DNA of 64,000 nucleotides, from positions 62,001 to 126,000 of the forward strand of contig JACPBQ010000003.1 in assembly GCA_016180235.1 (NCBI GenBank), read 5' to 3'. This document shows, piece by piece, positions 43,601 to 52,094 of this stretch. Origin of the DNA: Candidatus Woesearchaeota archaeon (GTDB lineage Archaea; Nanobdellota; Nanobdellia; Woesearchaeales; GW2011-AR4). The notes beneath the pieces were generated by a model that was not told where the DNA came from, searched no databases, and worked only from the letters and a program-made list of their open reading frames with translations. The number at the start of each line of letters is the position of its first letter. Positions within the stretch are counted from its first letter, which is position 1. The position numbers were made by a program, and so were the translations under genes.

Positions 43601-45893
43601 CGCTCTCCAATGCTGTTGTAAACTCAAGCTCATACCTTGCAATCTGCTTGTTATTTTGGAAGTACAGGAAATCTGCTGTGACATCATCCCTATCTTCAAG
43701 ATACTGAACATAGCCAGTACCAGCATCTTCAAAATACAGCCTCTGCTCATATGGTGCAGTTCCTTTGCTGTTTGATGTTGAGCCTGCAACCAATAAAACC
43801 GGCAATTGATCATCATCAATATAAGACGATGCTATGATAGCTGCTATTGTTTCTCTAACTGCTGTTACTCCTGTTTTCAGGTTTTCACTCAATTCCAATA
43901 TTTTTGTAGAGGTACCTACTTTCCATGCTTCTTCTTCAACATCTCTATCAACAAAATTGAATGTACCTGAATCAAGGCTGTATTTGCATACGGCATAGCT
44001 GTCTGTTGAAAAGTCCAAATCTGTGAAATTTGAATTGATTATTGAATTGTTTATTGGCGAGTTTATAGTTATGATGAGATTGTAGGGATTTGATACGCCT
44101 CCGCCACCGCCGCCTCCAGAAGCAGGCTGGGGAAAAGCTGTGTAGAAAAATATTGATTTATTATCATAATTTTTAAGATTATCCTCACAAGCTATAGTTA
44201 GATTATAGGTAAAACTGCCTTTCAAATCTGTGATTTTATGGGAATGGAATGTTGCGTTTGTTGCAGAAAAATTTTTTGGAACTATCTCATCGCATTCGGC
44301 TGGAGGGGATGGATCATCTGTAAGGCAGCCTTCTCCTTTGAATGAGCAAACAGCATTTTCATTGGTTGTGGCATTCAGCCATGTTGAGTTTTCTGTTACC
44401 GTGGAGCCATTGACGGGGCTTATTATTGAAATATTCATATCTACAAAAACATAAAAGAAGATTTTTTTATTGTTCTCATTCAGGGCTTGGTCTTGGCAAC
44501 TTATTGTGAGGTTGTAATTTTTATTTGGCAGACTGTCAATGTGGTGCTTATGTATAAGCCCTCCTGTATTGTTCATCTCACTAAAAGCAGGCTCGCAGCC
44601 GCTGCATTCGTATTCCATCTTGTAATTGCATGTCGCGCTTTCATTTGTGGTTGCATTGATCCACGTGAAATTAGTTGTTATTGTTGAGCCGTTTAAAGGA
44701 TATATGATTGATGTCTTTGGCGGTGTTGTGTCGCTTGCAATACTGGTAACATTTAGCTTTACTAGCAAAAAATCATTATTGGAGTCTTCCACTGTATAGC
44801 CGCCTACAATATAACCTCCACCAGATATTTGTCTGATAGATTTTAAAGAACTAGATTCTATAGTTACATTCCACGTTTTATTGCCGCTGGAATCAGTTTT
44901 TATTATTCCTTTAATGGGTCCAGCGACAATATACCCTCCATCAGAAGTTTGTCTGACAGAAGAATAATGCTCTAAGGTATCTGGAACTATAAATGTCTTA
45001 TTCCACTCATGGTTCCCATTTGAACTACTCTTTATTAGCCAAATATCATTCTGTCCTGAACCGGACGAATCCATCTGCCCTGCTGTTATATAACCTCCGT
45101 CAGAAGTTTGGTCCACTGAAAACAGCAATTCATTTCCAATGCCGCTATATACCTTCTCCCATTCCTTAGTCCCATTAGGATATACCTTTATCACTATCGA
45201 ATCACCGCCAGATGGTGGACTTGATGGATTGAAAGTCCCGACAAATATGTAACCACCATCTGAGGTTGTATCAACTTCATAAGGGAGATTATTGGTTTCC
45301 TTGCTGAATGTTTTATTCCACTGCGGACCCCCATTGGAGTCCGTCTTTATAAGCCAGAAATTTTCTCCTGTTTTTCCTAAAACAATATAACCGTGATCAG
45401 TTGTCTGTTTTACTGAAACGGCATAATCGGAATTCATGTCAAATGTCTTGTTCCATACCATATTTCCTTGAGAATCTGTCTTTATAAGCCAAACATCTTC
45501 AGAATTTATTGCGAATGACCATGTAGAACCAGCTATTATATATCCCCCATCTGATGTCTGTTGGATAGATCGTGCGCTATCGGAATCAGACCCCCCATAA
45601 GTTTTATTCCATTCTTCATTGCCATCAGAATCTGTTTTTATTAACCAAATATCTGTTGGATCATTTATTGATGTTTTAGTAGTTCCAACAATAACATATC
45701 CTAGATCAGACGTTTCTTGTACTGAGTAACCAATATCAGTAATACCATGACTGAAGGCTTTGCTCCATTGTTCAATCACAGATATTTCATTATTAACGAA
45801 AATAACTCCTGATGCTTTGGCTTGGTCACTGTTTCCTGTAAAAATACCTATAAAGAAAATTAAGCTTATTAAGATCAAAAGTGGTTTTTTCAT
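40647..45893 (-). CDS. giant S-layer-like surface protein with propeller and Ig-like domains, 1748 aa
   Basis: Signal peptide (1-28). Seven repeats of about 50 residues at 50-385 (for example DGGYIIAGSTW, DVWLIKTDSQGN), likely a seven-bladed propeller. Ig-like domains at about 390-485 and 487-585. A third Ig-like domain (603-650, 1265-1302) is interrupted by an S-layer core of about 600 residues, recognisable from GNTKTYTVNSKDYEITLDF and ILYQDYAGGIHSATFYLG. A BIG_5-like domain (1303-1406), calcium-type repeats DTDNDGIPDHEDND (1408 on), a Gly linker, a TSP1-like WSCSDWSACEAGWETRKC and a C-terminal ITGAVIG-TM-FFSRK anchor follow. The TATA box is about 50 nt upstream, inside an inverted repeat. 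Confidence 0.85.
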   Translation of the reverse strand: MKKPLLILISLIFFIGIFTGNSDQAKASGVIFVNNEISVIEQWSKAFSHGITDIGYSVQETSDLGYVIVGTTKTSINDPTDIWLIKTDSDGNEEWNKTYGGSDSDSARSIQQTSDGGYIIAGSTWSFAINSEDVWLIKTDSQGNMVWNKTFDMNSDYAVSVKQTTDHGYIVLGKTGENFWLIKTDSNGGPQWNKTFSKETNNLPYEVDTTSDGGYIFVGTFNPSSPPSGGDSIVIKVYPNGTKEWEKVYSGIGNELLFSVDQTSDGGYITAGQMDSSGSGQNDIWLIKSSSNGNHEWNKTFIVPDTLEHYSSVRQTSDGGYIVAGPIKGIIKTDSSGNKTWNVTIESSSLKSIRQISGGGYIVGGYTVEDSNNDFLLVKLNVTSIASDTTPPKTSIIYPLNGSTITTNFTWINATTNESATCNYKMEYECSGCEPAFSEMNNTGGLIHKHHIDSLPNKNYNLTISCQDQALNENNKKIFFYVFVDMNISIISPVNGSTVTENSTWLNATTNENAVCSFKGEGCLTDDPSPPAECDEIVPKNFSATNATFHSHKITDLKGSFTYNLTIACEDNLKNYDNKSIFFYTAFPQPASGGGGGGGVSNPYNLIITINSPINNSIINSNFTDLDFSTDSYAVCKYSLDSGTFNFVDRDVEEEAWKVGTSTKILELSENLKTGVTAVRETIAAIIASSYIDDDQLPVLLVAGSTSNSKGTAPYEQRLYFEDAGTGYVQYLEDRDDVTADFLYFQNNKQIARYELEFTTALESDVEDSLGTQAADGLYLGDFEGVTLEMMLGSYVIASAKRLSSVGNSINLVLLANAVKDTLLEGNTKTYTVNSKDYEITLDFADSDSAKFTINGTATKDMAKGESQTLSDRTTILVADILYQDYAGGIHSATFYLGREKTELRDDDIRDTKSSYELKADDETIDGAYVKIMGSDDNSTFSIDNIEVNMTADDDYYVPADGKLSENPELDEPELLFNKNWDIEYKGLSYEPVNNIKIKTSGTDDYNLEFRDGSGNTATFPIAHAAGGSELKFGDNDNNLIVQENKTITKDDYFIVTDESDTNGKRKSYALRYRGADKVSADNPLIKFDDLGSGERLERLLVSSNSDIAQIKLGGGTFRVYNSSSTSSNDFDILVDLDGKGSIGNNQVTLNSIYGAEINITNISTNIITVKVDTPNPDDVDDLKPTSLIFDISASDGKVNLALNNNQKHSFRTPDDDENNQYAYTSYGAKVQLADTSENVTELIIEYPQSQRVPQVFITGGQTEDKYKKTLNNLEDEDHTIDIICRDSFGKNSTQHLKFTVAANLYVTSNTPKNGSVNISVKDDIITTFNQEINKDFLKKGVIIKDLSGETINGIINVKDGKEVVFNPIMFLKHNTTYIVNLTTDIKSTPGANLKEDYLWNFTTELRDTDNDGIPDHEDNDLDNDGIDDALDAVKGNLSNINTDFKNISFMIGRDSNISKNFSSTERVEIRMGEKKLLEFDFDFSSDIKLDLTNLSILNASNSTTGATIISGLKLPDGFTKTAYMEKVNDGVNGICIKDAEIEWVSDISDSCDATNEFKIECDGTAQNGYTCTYNSSSQLYAVTGLKHSGAKQIEYSKPSDDSGSSDGGSSGGGAGGGGGGGGGSGISYTCNMDWSCSDWSACEAGWETRKCDFVKVAQHSQSEECPTMDNAPAMARKCEVIQELKQEIKGAEESVNDAAETEESKNQITGAVIGSSGNIKNGAIGAAIVFAIVILGTFFYYKFFSRK

Positions 45894-45932
45894 TTACATT
45901 ACCCGTGGTATCGAAAAATAATAAAAAATCAC

Positions 45933-45954
45933 CACTTTTTAGTATATAAAAGTG
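45933..45954. promoter_or_regulatory. inverted repeat over TATA box of the surface-protein gene
   Basis: CACTTTT (45933-45939) and AAAAGTG (45948-45954) form 7-bp arms around TATATA. On the minus strand the TATA box sits between the arms about 50 nt before the ATG, so a dimeric protein bound here would block TBP. No regulator is identified. Confidence 0.5.
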
Positions 45955-45974
45955 AAAACTCCTTTTAAATCTTG

Positions 45975-46484
45975 CTATATAAAATCGCTAATCTTATGCT
46001 TCATCTCCTCGTGCCAAAGCCACAGGAGCAATATCGCAGCATCCATTGCAGCGAACATATTCACGCTCACATTCTGCAATAAGTTGAGGCCATAAACTGC
46101 AGTGGAAAAAGGGTAGAAAAACATTATGCCTCCGGCAGCATCCACGACAAATGTGTAATCCAGGAATAAGTGCAATAAAATACCGAATGTTGTAACAAAA
46201 AAATACAGTGCAATCTTGTGCTTTTTATAGGACCAAAGAATAAATGCAGGTATTAAGAATATTAACCCAAATAACGGTGTATGGGTTATTGTCCTATGGA
46301 CAATTTCAGCGCCAAATAAATTAAGAATCCAGTTCAATGGTATGTCTATGTCCGGCAGCAATCCGGCAAACCCTGCAATAAAGACAGTATGCAGCGTAAA
46401 ATACTTCTTGTGCTTTGCAAAATAGTCCCTATACAAATCAACTGCTATTATTGCCAATAATACATGCGTTACTGCAAAAGGCAT
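45975..46484 (-). CDS. YdjM/DUF457-type membrane metal-dependent hydrolase
   Basis: Starts MPFAVTHVLLAIIAVDLY; has FAGLLPDIDIPLNWIL, HRTITHTPLFGLIF and LLHLFLDYTFV, the His/Asp pattern of the LexA-regulated YdjM/DUF457 family in a multi-TM protein. 169 residues. It begins 1 nt after the preceding gene. Function uncertain, possibly membrane lipid or phospholipase-like hydrolysis. Confidence 0.82.
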   Translation of the reverse strand: MPFAVTHVLLAIIAVDLYRDYFAKHKKYFTLHTVFIAGFAGLLPDIDIPLNWILNLFGAEIVHRTITHTPLFGLIFLIPAFILWSYKKHKIALYFFVTTFGILLHLFLDYTFVVDAAGGIMFFYPFSTAVYGLNLLQNVSVNMFAAMDAAILLLWLWHEEMKHKISDFI

Positions 46485-46485
46485 T

Positions 46486-46824
46486 TTATTCCAGTTCTTT
46501 GATTATTCTCCTCAGGGTTCTTTTTCCTTCTGCTGTAAGCTGCCTGTCCACAGTTCTTAGCATCTTTTTTGCTTTCCGGGCCTTGCTTTTTGAAGCAGCT
46601 CCTAACTGCATGGCAATCCTATTGGCTTCCTGCTCCGCAAACCTTGCTATCCTTATGCTTTCATTGGCAGCATGCTTCTTTATTTTATTCAGCATTTGTA
46701 GCCCGTCTTTTTTGGAAATTGCCCTTTTCCTGACAAGTTCCATCACTTTTTTCTCTGCTTTCTTTTTGGCAATGCTTGCCGCGCCAAGGCCCAGCAAAAA
46801 GCTTTTTTTTACAATGTCTCTCAT
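46486..46824 (-). CDS. phasin-like basic helical protein, 112 aa
   Basis: The ATG at 46824 follows GAGGTGA by 6 nt; a GTG two codons upstream overlaps that site. Long amphipathic helices rich in Lys, Arg and Ala (RAISKKDGLQMLNKIKKHAA) resemble PhaF/phasin-like proteins that often sit next to UbiB/ABC1 kinases, as here. The role is inferred. Confidence 0.65.
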   Translation of the reverse strand: MRDIVKKSFLLGLGAASIAKKKAEKKVMELVRKRAISKKDGLQMLNKIKKHAANESIRIARFAEQEANRIAMQLGAASKSKARKAKKMLRTVDRQLTAEGKRTLRRIIKELE

Positions 46825-46894
46825 TTTCACTCACCTCAAAAATTCTTCAATTATCTGCATTAGCAGTTTAGCTGCCTCAAATATTCTGTTTTTA

Positions 46895-48571
46895 TTATTT
46901 AATGATTTCCTTTTCCCTTAAAATTGAAAACAGCAGGACAAATGACAATATAAACGCAACTATGAAGCTAAACATGGGAATTGCGGGCAAATTTAAAATA
47001 AGAGGATCTCCGTAATTAATTGTGAGGGCCCCTACAATAAGCAGCGCAGCTATCAGCATGCTGTAAGCTACCCTGTTTCCGGACCTGTCGATTTCCAGGG
47101 ACAATTTTTTAATGTCCGTGTCCTCAATGTCAACTTTAATGGTGCCTTTCTCAATCCTTTTTAGGGCCTTTGTTGCATCTCCGGGAAATTCCTCGGCAAA
47201 TTTCCTGAACTTCAGCATGCTCTTCATGAAGCTGTTGGCAAGATATACTGGATTGTACCTCTGGGCCATAATCTTCTCGATGAAGGGCCTTGAGCTCTGC
47301 ACCAGCCTAAATTCAGGATCATACTCAAGGGCTACGCCTTCCAGCGTGATTACGGTCTTTCCGAACAGGACAAAAGGCGCGGGCATCTTAAGGCCGTAGC
47401 TTAAAGCCAGGTCCATTACCTCTTCTAATGCGCGGCTTACCTTTGCCTTGCTTATGTCCGTGCCCTGCAGGCTGTCCAACACCTGCCCCACATCATCAAG
47501 AAGCTCTTGCCTGTTTTCTATATCCGCATTGCCCAATTCTATCAATGTATCGACTGCCTTTTCGGCGTCATTTTCTATAATGCCATAAAACAGGTCAATT
47601 GACTTGTTTTTCAGTTTTTCGTCAAAATGGCCCACGATTCCAAAGTCAACAAACGCTATTTTTTTGTCTTTGGTTATTATTATGTTTCCGGGATGGGGGT
47701 CGGCATGGAAAAATCCGTGTATGAAGACTTGGGTCAATATGGCCTCAAAGCCATTGTTTATTATCGGTTTTAAGTCAATTTTTCTCCTTTTTGCTTCCTT
47801 GATATTGTGCAGCTCTATGCCGTCAATAAATTCCATCACAAGGATTTTTTCAGTGGTAAGGCTGTCGTAGATTTTCGGTATCTTTACTGTCTTGCTATCC
47901 TCGAAGTTTTTCGCAAATCTCTTTGCATTGAAAGCCTCTCTTTTGAAGTCAAGCTCCTTTTCCGTCCATTTTGAGAATTCTTCTATGATTCCTGCGGGAT
48001 TGTATTTCCTTGCCCCTGAAAAATGCTTTTCCAGCAGCCTTGCGACGTAGAACATTATGTCAATATCGGTTTCCATTATGTTCCTTACATCCGGCCTCTG
48101 GATCTTGACAGCAACTTTGCTGCCGTCCTTTAAGACTGCCTTATGCACCTGGCTTATCGATGCGGATGCAATGGGCTTTTTTTCAAATGAAGAAAAAATG
48201 TCCTCAATCTTTTTCCCCAATTCATTTTTTATCTGCCCTTCGACTATGCTGTAGGAAAAAGCAGGCACCTTGTCCTGCAGATTTTCAAGCTCTTTTATGT
48301 AGCTCTTTGGCACTAAATCGGGCCTTACGCTTAAAACCTGGCCGAACTTGATGAAAGTCGGCCCTAATCTCTCAAGGGTAAGCCTAAGCCTTTTTTCCAT
48401 GCTGTGCTTTTCCTTCTGCTTTAGCCGCTCCCTGACCCTTTTTGTCAAAGGCACCTTGTGCTTGAGTTTTGTTTTTTCCAGGGCAAAATCAAAGCCTTCC
48501 TCAAATAGTACTGTAAGAATTTCCCTCAGCCGGTTTATGTCCTTTACCTCTTTTAATATCTTAAAAACCAT
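46895..48571 (-). CDS. UbiB/ABC1/ADCK atypical kinase
   Basis: KxGQ motif FIKFGQVLSVRPDLVP, Ala-rich loop PIASASISQVHKA, kinase catalytic FFHADPHPGNI and DFG (FVDFGIVGHF), and two C-terminal TMs (MLIAALLIVGALTI, FIVAFILSFVLLFSI). 558 residues is normal. The family is needed for isoprenoid-lipid or quinone metabolism; substrate unknown here. The start is supported by CTATATAAAC about 27 nt upstream. Confidence 0.92.
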   Translation of the reverse strand: MVFKILKEVKDINRLREILTVLFEEGFDFALEKTKLKHKVPLTKRVRERLKQKEKHSMEKRLRLTLERLGPTFIKFGQVLSVRPDLVPKSYIKELENLQDKVPAFSYSIVEGQIKNELGKKIEDIFSSFEKKPIASASISQVHKAVLKDGSKVAVKIQRPDVRNIMETDIDIMFYVARLLEKHFSGARKYNPAGIIEEFSKWTEKELDFKREAFNAKRFAKNFEDSKTVKIPKIYDSLTTEKILVMEFIDGIELHNIKEAKRRKIDLKPIINNGFEAILTQVFIHGFFHADPHPGNIIITKDKKIAFVDFGIVGHFDEKLKNKSIDLFYGIIENDAEKAVDTLIELGNADIENRQELLDDVGQVLDSLQGTDISKAKVSRALEEVMDLALSYGLKMPAPFVLFGKTVITLEGVALEYDPEFRLVQSSRPFIEKIMAQRYNPVYLANSFMKSMLKFRKFAEEFPGDATKALKRIEKGTIKVDIEDTDIKKLSLEIDRSGNRVAYSMLIAALLIVGALTINYGDPLILNLPAIPMFSFIVAFILSFVLLFSILREKEIIK

Positions 48572-48609
48572 GCAGAAATTATTTTAATTGGTGTTTATAT
48601 AGTTTATTG

Positions 48610-48912
48610 TTATCGAACTTCCCCTTTAGCCCACTTGTCATACTTTTCATTGGCTTCCGCATTTATTTTTAGAATGCACGGGACATCATAGCTGTGGATT
48701 TTGGAAACTTCCTTTTTTATTTTATTGTAATTTTTATCCGTTGTTTTGGCAATAATAACATATTCCTTTTCATCCTGTATCCTTCCCTTCCACCAGTAAA
48801 GGCTTCTTATAGGATGGATATTAGAGCAGGCAATCAGCCTTTTTTCCAGCAAATGTTTGGAGATTTTTATTGCTTCTTTTTCATCTTTGCATGTTATGTA
48901 GACAAGGGTCAT
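48610..48912 (-). CDS. cutA: CutA divalent-cation tolerance protein
   Basis: Trimeric PII-like protein. TLVYITCKDEKEAIKISKHL, LIACSNIHPIRSLYWWKG and EYVIIAKTTDKNY are the family blocks, with conserved Cys and Trp residues. 100 residues is normal. It lies 39 nt upstream of the UbiB kinase start on the same strand, but UbiB has its own TATA box. Confidence 0.93.
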   Translation of the reverse strand: MTLVYITCKDEKEAIKISKHLLEKRLIACSNIHPIRSLYWWKGRIQDEKEYVIIAKTTDKNYNKIKKEVSKIHSYDVPCILKINAEANEKYDKWAKGEVR

Positions 48913-49113
48913 TTTTTGATTTATTTTTTATTGTTTTTCTTATTTGGATTTTATTAGCCCTCTTATTTATTTAAAGTTATTTGTTTTAGGAGGTATGATT
49001 TTTGATTGTTTTGATTTATTATGGGTTATTGCTATTGAATCTTATCTGTTGTTTCATTATTGGCATGCTCCTTATAGACAAACCTTTAAAAATTGACTAT
49101 ATTTCCTGTTACC

Positions 49114-50070
49114 ATGCCGGCAAAATTCATATTTACGAACATAATCGGGACTTTTGCATTTACTGAAAACCATAAGCCTGCAGATGGGCTCTTGTTTAAG
49201 GATATCGGGCAGTATAGGGAAAAGGGCATATATGAAGACAAGCTGAGGCAGAGGCACGGCAATCTTCAAAAACCTGAAGGAAAGGACCTTTGCAATATAT
49301 TGTCTTTCTTCAAAAACAGCAAATACTTTCCCGAATTCCTGAAAAAAAACCTGGAGCTGACAAGGGAATCGATTAAAGATTCAGTGGGCAATGACACTTT
49401 AATAATCCAGGCTATAACTATTATCAGCGAAATTGAGAAAACCCTCAACTCACTCACGAAAAGGCTGAGGGACTGGTACTATCTTTATAATCCGGAAGCG
49501 TCCAATAAGATAAAAGACCATCAAAAATTTGCCTCCCTGATAGCAAAGCATTCGAAATCCAGAATACTGGAAGAGTTCGGCCTTGATGAAAAAGATTCCT
49601 TCGGCTCTGATTTGAAGGAGAAAGATGTTTCTGAAATGCTGCTGCTTGCCTCGCAGATCAACAATCTCTATGCATTGAAAGGGCATTATGAAATCTACCT
49701 TAAGGAGCTTGAAAAAGAAGCCTGCCCTAATCTGGCAGAGGTTATAGGCGTTACAATGGCAGCTAAACTAATTGGGCATGCCGGCTCTTTGAAGAGGTTG
49801 GCGGAAATGCCCGCATCTACATTGCAGGTTTTAGGCGCGGAAAAAGCGCTTTTCAGGCACATGAGGAACAGCAAAAACAGGCCCCCAAAATACGGCATGT
49901 TGCGCGAGCACCAGCTTATACAGAAATCAAAAAGAGAAATGCACGGCAAAGCGGCAAGGGCATTGGCAGACAAAGCAACTATTGCAGTAAGGGTTGATTA
50001 TTTCAAGGGTAAGTTTATCGGTGACAAATTAAAGAAGGAATTGACGGATAAGTTCAAGATACAATATTAG
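49114..50070 (+). CDS. nop5: Nop5 (Nop56/58), C/D sRNP core protein
   Basis: Scaffold of the archaeal 2'-O-methylation complex; binds L7Ae-C/D RNA and fibrillarin. The NOP domain is clear: GVTMAAKLIGHAGSLKRLAE, TLQVLGAEKALFRHM and PKYGMLREHQLI, with a coiled coil before it. The ATG at 49114 is preferred because CTTTAAAAATT lies about 27 nt upstream. 318 residues is at the short end of the family. Fibrillarin follows 204 nt downstream. Confidence 0.94.
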   Translation: MPAKFIFTNIIGTFAFTENHKPADGLLFKDIGQYREKGIYEDKLRQRHGNLQKPEGKDLCNILSFFKNSKYFPEFLKKNLELTRESIKDSVGNDTLIIQAITIISEIEKTLNSLTKRLRDWYYLYNPEASNKIKDHQKFASLIAKHSKSRILEEFGLDEKDSFGSDLKEKDVSEMLLLASQINNLYALKGHYEIYLKELEKEACPNLAEVIGVTMAAKLIGHAGSLKRLAEMPASTLQVLGAEKALFRHMRNSKNRPPKYGMLREHQLIQKSKREMHGKAARALADKATIAVRVDYFKGKFIGDKLKKELTDKFKIQY

Positions 50071-50274
50071 AAAAAAATGCCAATACGGTTCACAAACGAT
50101 TTAATAAAAATTTGATTAGGTTTAAGATAATATATTGTTTATGATGAAGATTAATAAAAAAATTTATACCCGGGAATTATTTTAAAATTTTTTATTGCCC
50201 TGATGAAATTAAATTTGTATAAAAGAATGACAAAACAAATGATTGTAAATGATTGGATAAAAATTTGATTGAAA

Positions 50275-50943
50275 ATGATATCAAAATCAAAAATATTTGA
50301 GGTTTACGAGGAAAAAGGCAGGAATAAATTGTTTACATTAAATTTCACTCCAGGGAAAAAGGCCTATGAAGAGCAGTTAGTAAATCAGAATAATATAGAA
50401 TACCGCGAATGGGACCCCTACACCAGCAAACTTGCAGCTTTAATAGCAAATAAATGCCAGAACATATTCATAAGGAAGGATGATGTTGTTTTGTACCTTG
50501 GAAGCTCTACAGGAACAACAGTTTCTCATGTCTCTGACATTGTTGGAAAAGAAGGATTTGTTTTTGCAGTTGATTTGGCCCCAAGGGTTATGACCAGCCT
50601 TATTTTTAATCTGGAAGGAAGGAAAAACATAGCTCCAATTTTAGAAAGCGCCAATCATACTGGCAGGCTAAGCGAAAGAATCAGCGTTGTTGATATAATT
50701 TACCAGGATATTGCGCAGAAAGACCAGTTGAATATATTCTTAAAAAACATCCATAATTTTCTGAAGAAAGACGGCTATGCATTGCTGGCTGTAAAGGCAA
50801 GAAGCATTGATGTCACAAGAAAGCCCAAAGAAATATTTAATGAAGTGAAGAGGGAACTGGAAAAAGAAACCATAGTGATTGATTATAAGACCCTGGAGCC
50901 TTACCAGAAGGACCATGCCATGTTCGTGGTGAAGAGGAAATAA
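50275..50943 (+). CDS. flpA: fibrillarin, rRNA/tRNA 2'-O-methyltransferase
   Basis: Methyltransferase of the C/D sRNP. YREWDPYTSKLAALI, LYLGSSTGTTVSHVSDIV (SAM-binding), VFAVDLAPRV, DIIYQDIAQKDQ, and the KAR (VKARSIDVT) and DHAMFVVKRK blocks are diagnostic. The ATG at 50275 is preferred to a TTG six bases earlier. 222 residues is normal. Forms a functional pair with Nop5 upstream. Confidence 0.95.
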   Translation: MISKSKIFEVYEEKGRNKLFTLNFTPGKKAYEEQLVNQNNIEYREWDPYTSKLAALIANKCQNIFIRKDDVVLYLGSSTGTTVSHVSDIVGKEGFVFAVDLAPRVMTSLIFNLEGRKNIAPILESANHTGRLSERISVVDIIYQDIAQKDQLNIFLKNIHNFLKKDGYALLAVKARSIDVTRKPKEIFNEVKRELEKETIVIDYKTLEPYQKDHAMFVVKRK

Positions 50944-50994
50944 GCAAGAGGGGTATGCAGAAAAAAAGAAGCTTCTGCCTTTCCGCAACCAGTA

Positions 50995-51055
50995 GGAAAA
51001 ATTTATTTTTCCGAGGTTTCGAAAACCCTATAGGGTTTTCCGTAACCTTTAAAAC
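50995..51055 (+). repeat. double-hairpin promoter-associated repeat, copy 1 (before pdxS)
   Basis: GGAAAAA-TTTA-TTTTTCC (50995-51012), then the perfect 20-bp palindrome GAAAACCCTATAGGGTTTTC (51021-51040), then CCGTAACCTTTAAAAC ending at 51055. The same series (hairpin, GGTTT, second hairpin, CCGYAACCTTTAAAA) occurs on the minus strand at 60329-60272 in front of the malic enzyme gene. CTTTAAAAC is probably the TATA box of pdxS. Confidence 0.75.
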
Positions 51056-51086
51056 AGGATATTCATTTCTGCAATAAGGTAAACTT

Positions 51087-51977
51087 ATGGAAAACATATC
51101 TAACGGCCAGACAGGCACTTTTAGGCTCAAGAAAGGCCTTGCTGAGATGCTCAAAGGCGGCGTCATAATGGACGTTGTCAATGCAGAGCAGGCCAGGATA
51201 GCTGAGAAAGCAGGAGCGGTAGCTGTCATGGCCCTTGAAAGAGTGCCTGCTGATATTAGAAAATCCGGTGGAGTAGCAAGGATGGCAGACCCGAAGAAAG
51301 TAAAGGAAATCATGAAAGCCGTCACCATACCCGTAATGGCAAAAGTAAGGATAGGTCATCTTGCTGAAGCGCAGATTTTGCAATCCTTGGGAGTTGATTA
51401 TATTGACGAGTCGGAAGTTTTGACACCAGCTTCCAACAGCCATATTGACAAGCACAGCTTCAAGGTTCCCTTTGTGTGCGGAGCAAGAAACCTGGGGGAG
51501 GCATTGAGGCGCATCAATGAAGGCGCTGCTATGATAAGGACAAAAGGCGAACCCGGCACCGGAAACATAATAGAGGCAGTAAAGCACATTAATCTGATAA
51601 ATGAAGAAATTGAAAAATTGAAAACTATGCCAAGAAGGCAGCTGCAAAAAGAGGCTGAAAAGATGAGAGTTCCTTTAGAATTGGCTGAAGCAGCAAGAAA
51701 AATGCAAAGAATCCCTGTGGTAAATTTCGCTGCAGGCGGAGTTGCAACCCCGGCAGATGCCGCTTTAATGATGCTTTTAGGCACAGACGGGATTTTTGTC
51801 GGCTCCGGTGTTTTCAAATCAAAAAATCCAGATAAGATGGCAAGGGCAATTGTAGAGGCTACAACAAACTACGACAAGCCGGAAATAATAGCAAAAGTCT
51901 CAGCTGGGCTGGGAGACGCAATGGAAGGCATTGAGATAGAAAAGCTGCAATTAAGGATGCAGGACAGGAGCCAATAA
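51087..51977 (+). CDS. pdxS: pyridoxal 5'-phosphate synthase subunit PdxS
   Basis: Makes PLP from ribose 5-phosphate, glyceraldehyde 3-phosphate and ammonia. [32 protein letters not shown] (catalytic Lys), [10 protein letters not shown] (second Lys), and [19 protein letters not shown] are invariant family blocks. 296 residues is normal. AAGGT sits shortly before the ATG. PdxT follows 117 nt downstream. Confidence 0.97.
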   Translation: MENISNGQTGTFRLKKGLAEMLKGGVIMDVVNAEQARIAEKAGAVAVMALERVPADIRKSGGVARMADPKKVKEIMKAVTIPVMAKVRIGHLAEAQILQSLGVDYIDESEVLTPASNSHIDKHSFKVPFVCGARNLGEALRRINEGAAMIRTKGEPGTGNIIEAVKHINLINEEIEKLKTMPRRQLQKEAEKMRVPLELAEAARKMQRIPVVNFAAGGVATPADAALMMLLGTDGIFVGSGVFKSKNPDKMARAIVEATTNYDKPEIIAKVSAGLGDAMEGIEIEKLQLRMQDRSQ

Positions 51978-52094
51978 TGCCAATGAGGCTATGAATAATT
52001 GTTTTTCCATGCCAAATAAGATTAATTGTGAAAAATAAAACTACTTAGCAAATAGTTGTGAGCCATAGGATAAAAATTAAAACTATTGTAAAAA

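Noticed and set aside
48995-49096. 33-aa frame after an AGGAGGT word upstream of nop5
   Set aside because: The Shine-Dalgarno-like word abuts the ATG with no spacer, and the frame overlaps the nop5 TATA box.
50141-50203. C/D box sRNA between nop5 and fibrillarin (ATGATGA ... CTGA)
   Set aside because: Box C and D words are present but no terminal stem, no D'/C' boxes at the right spacing and no convincing guide; chance matches are likely in AT-rich DNA.
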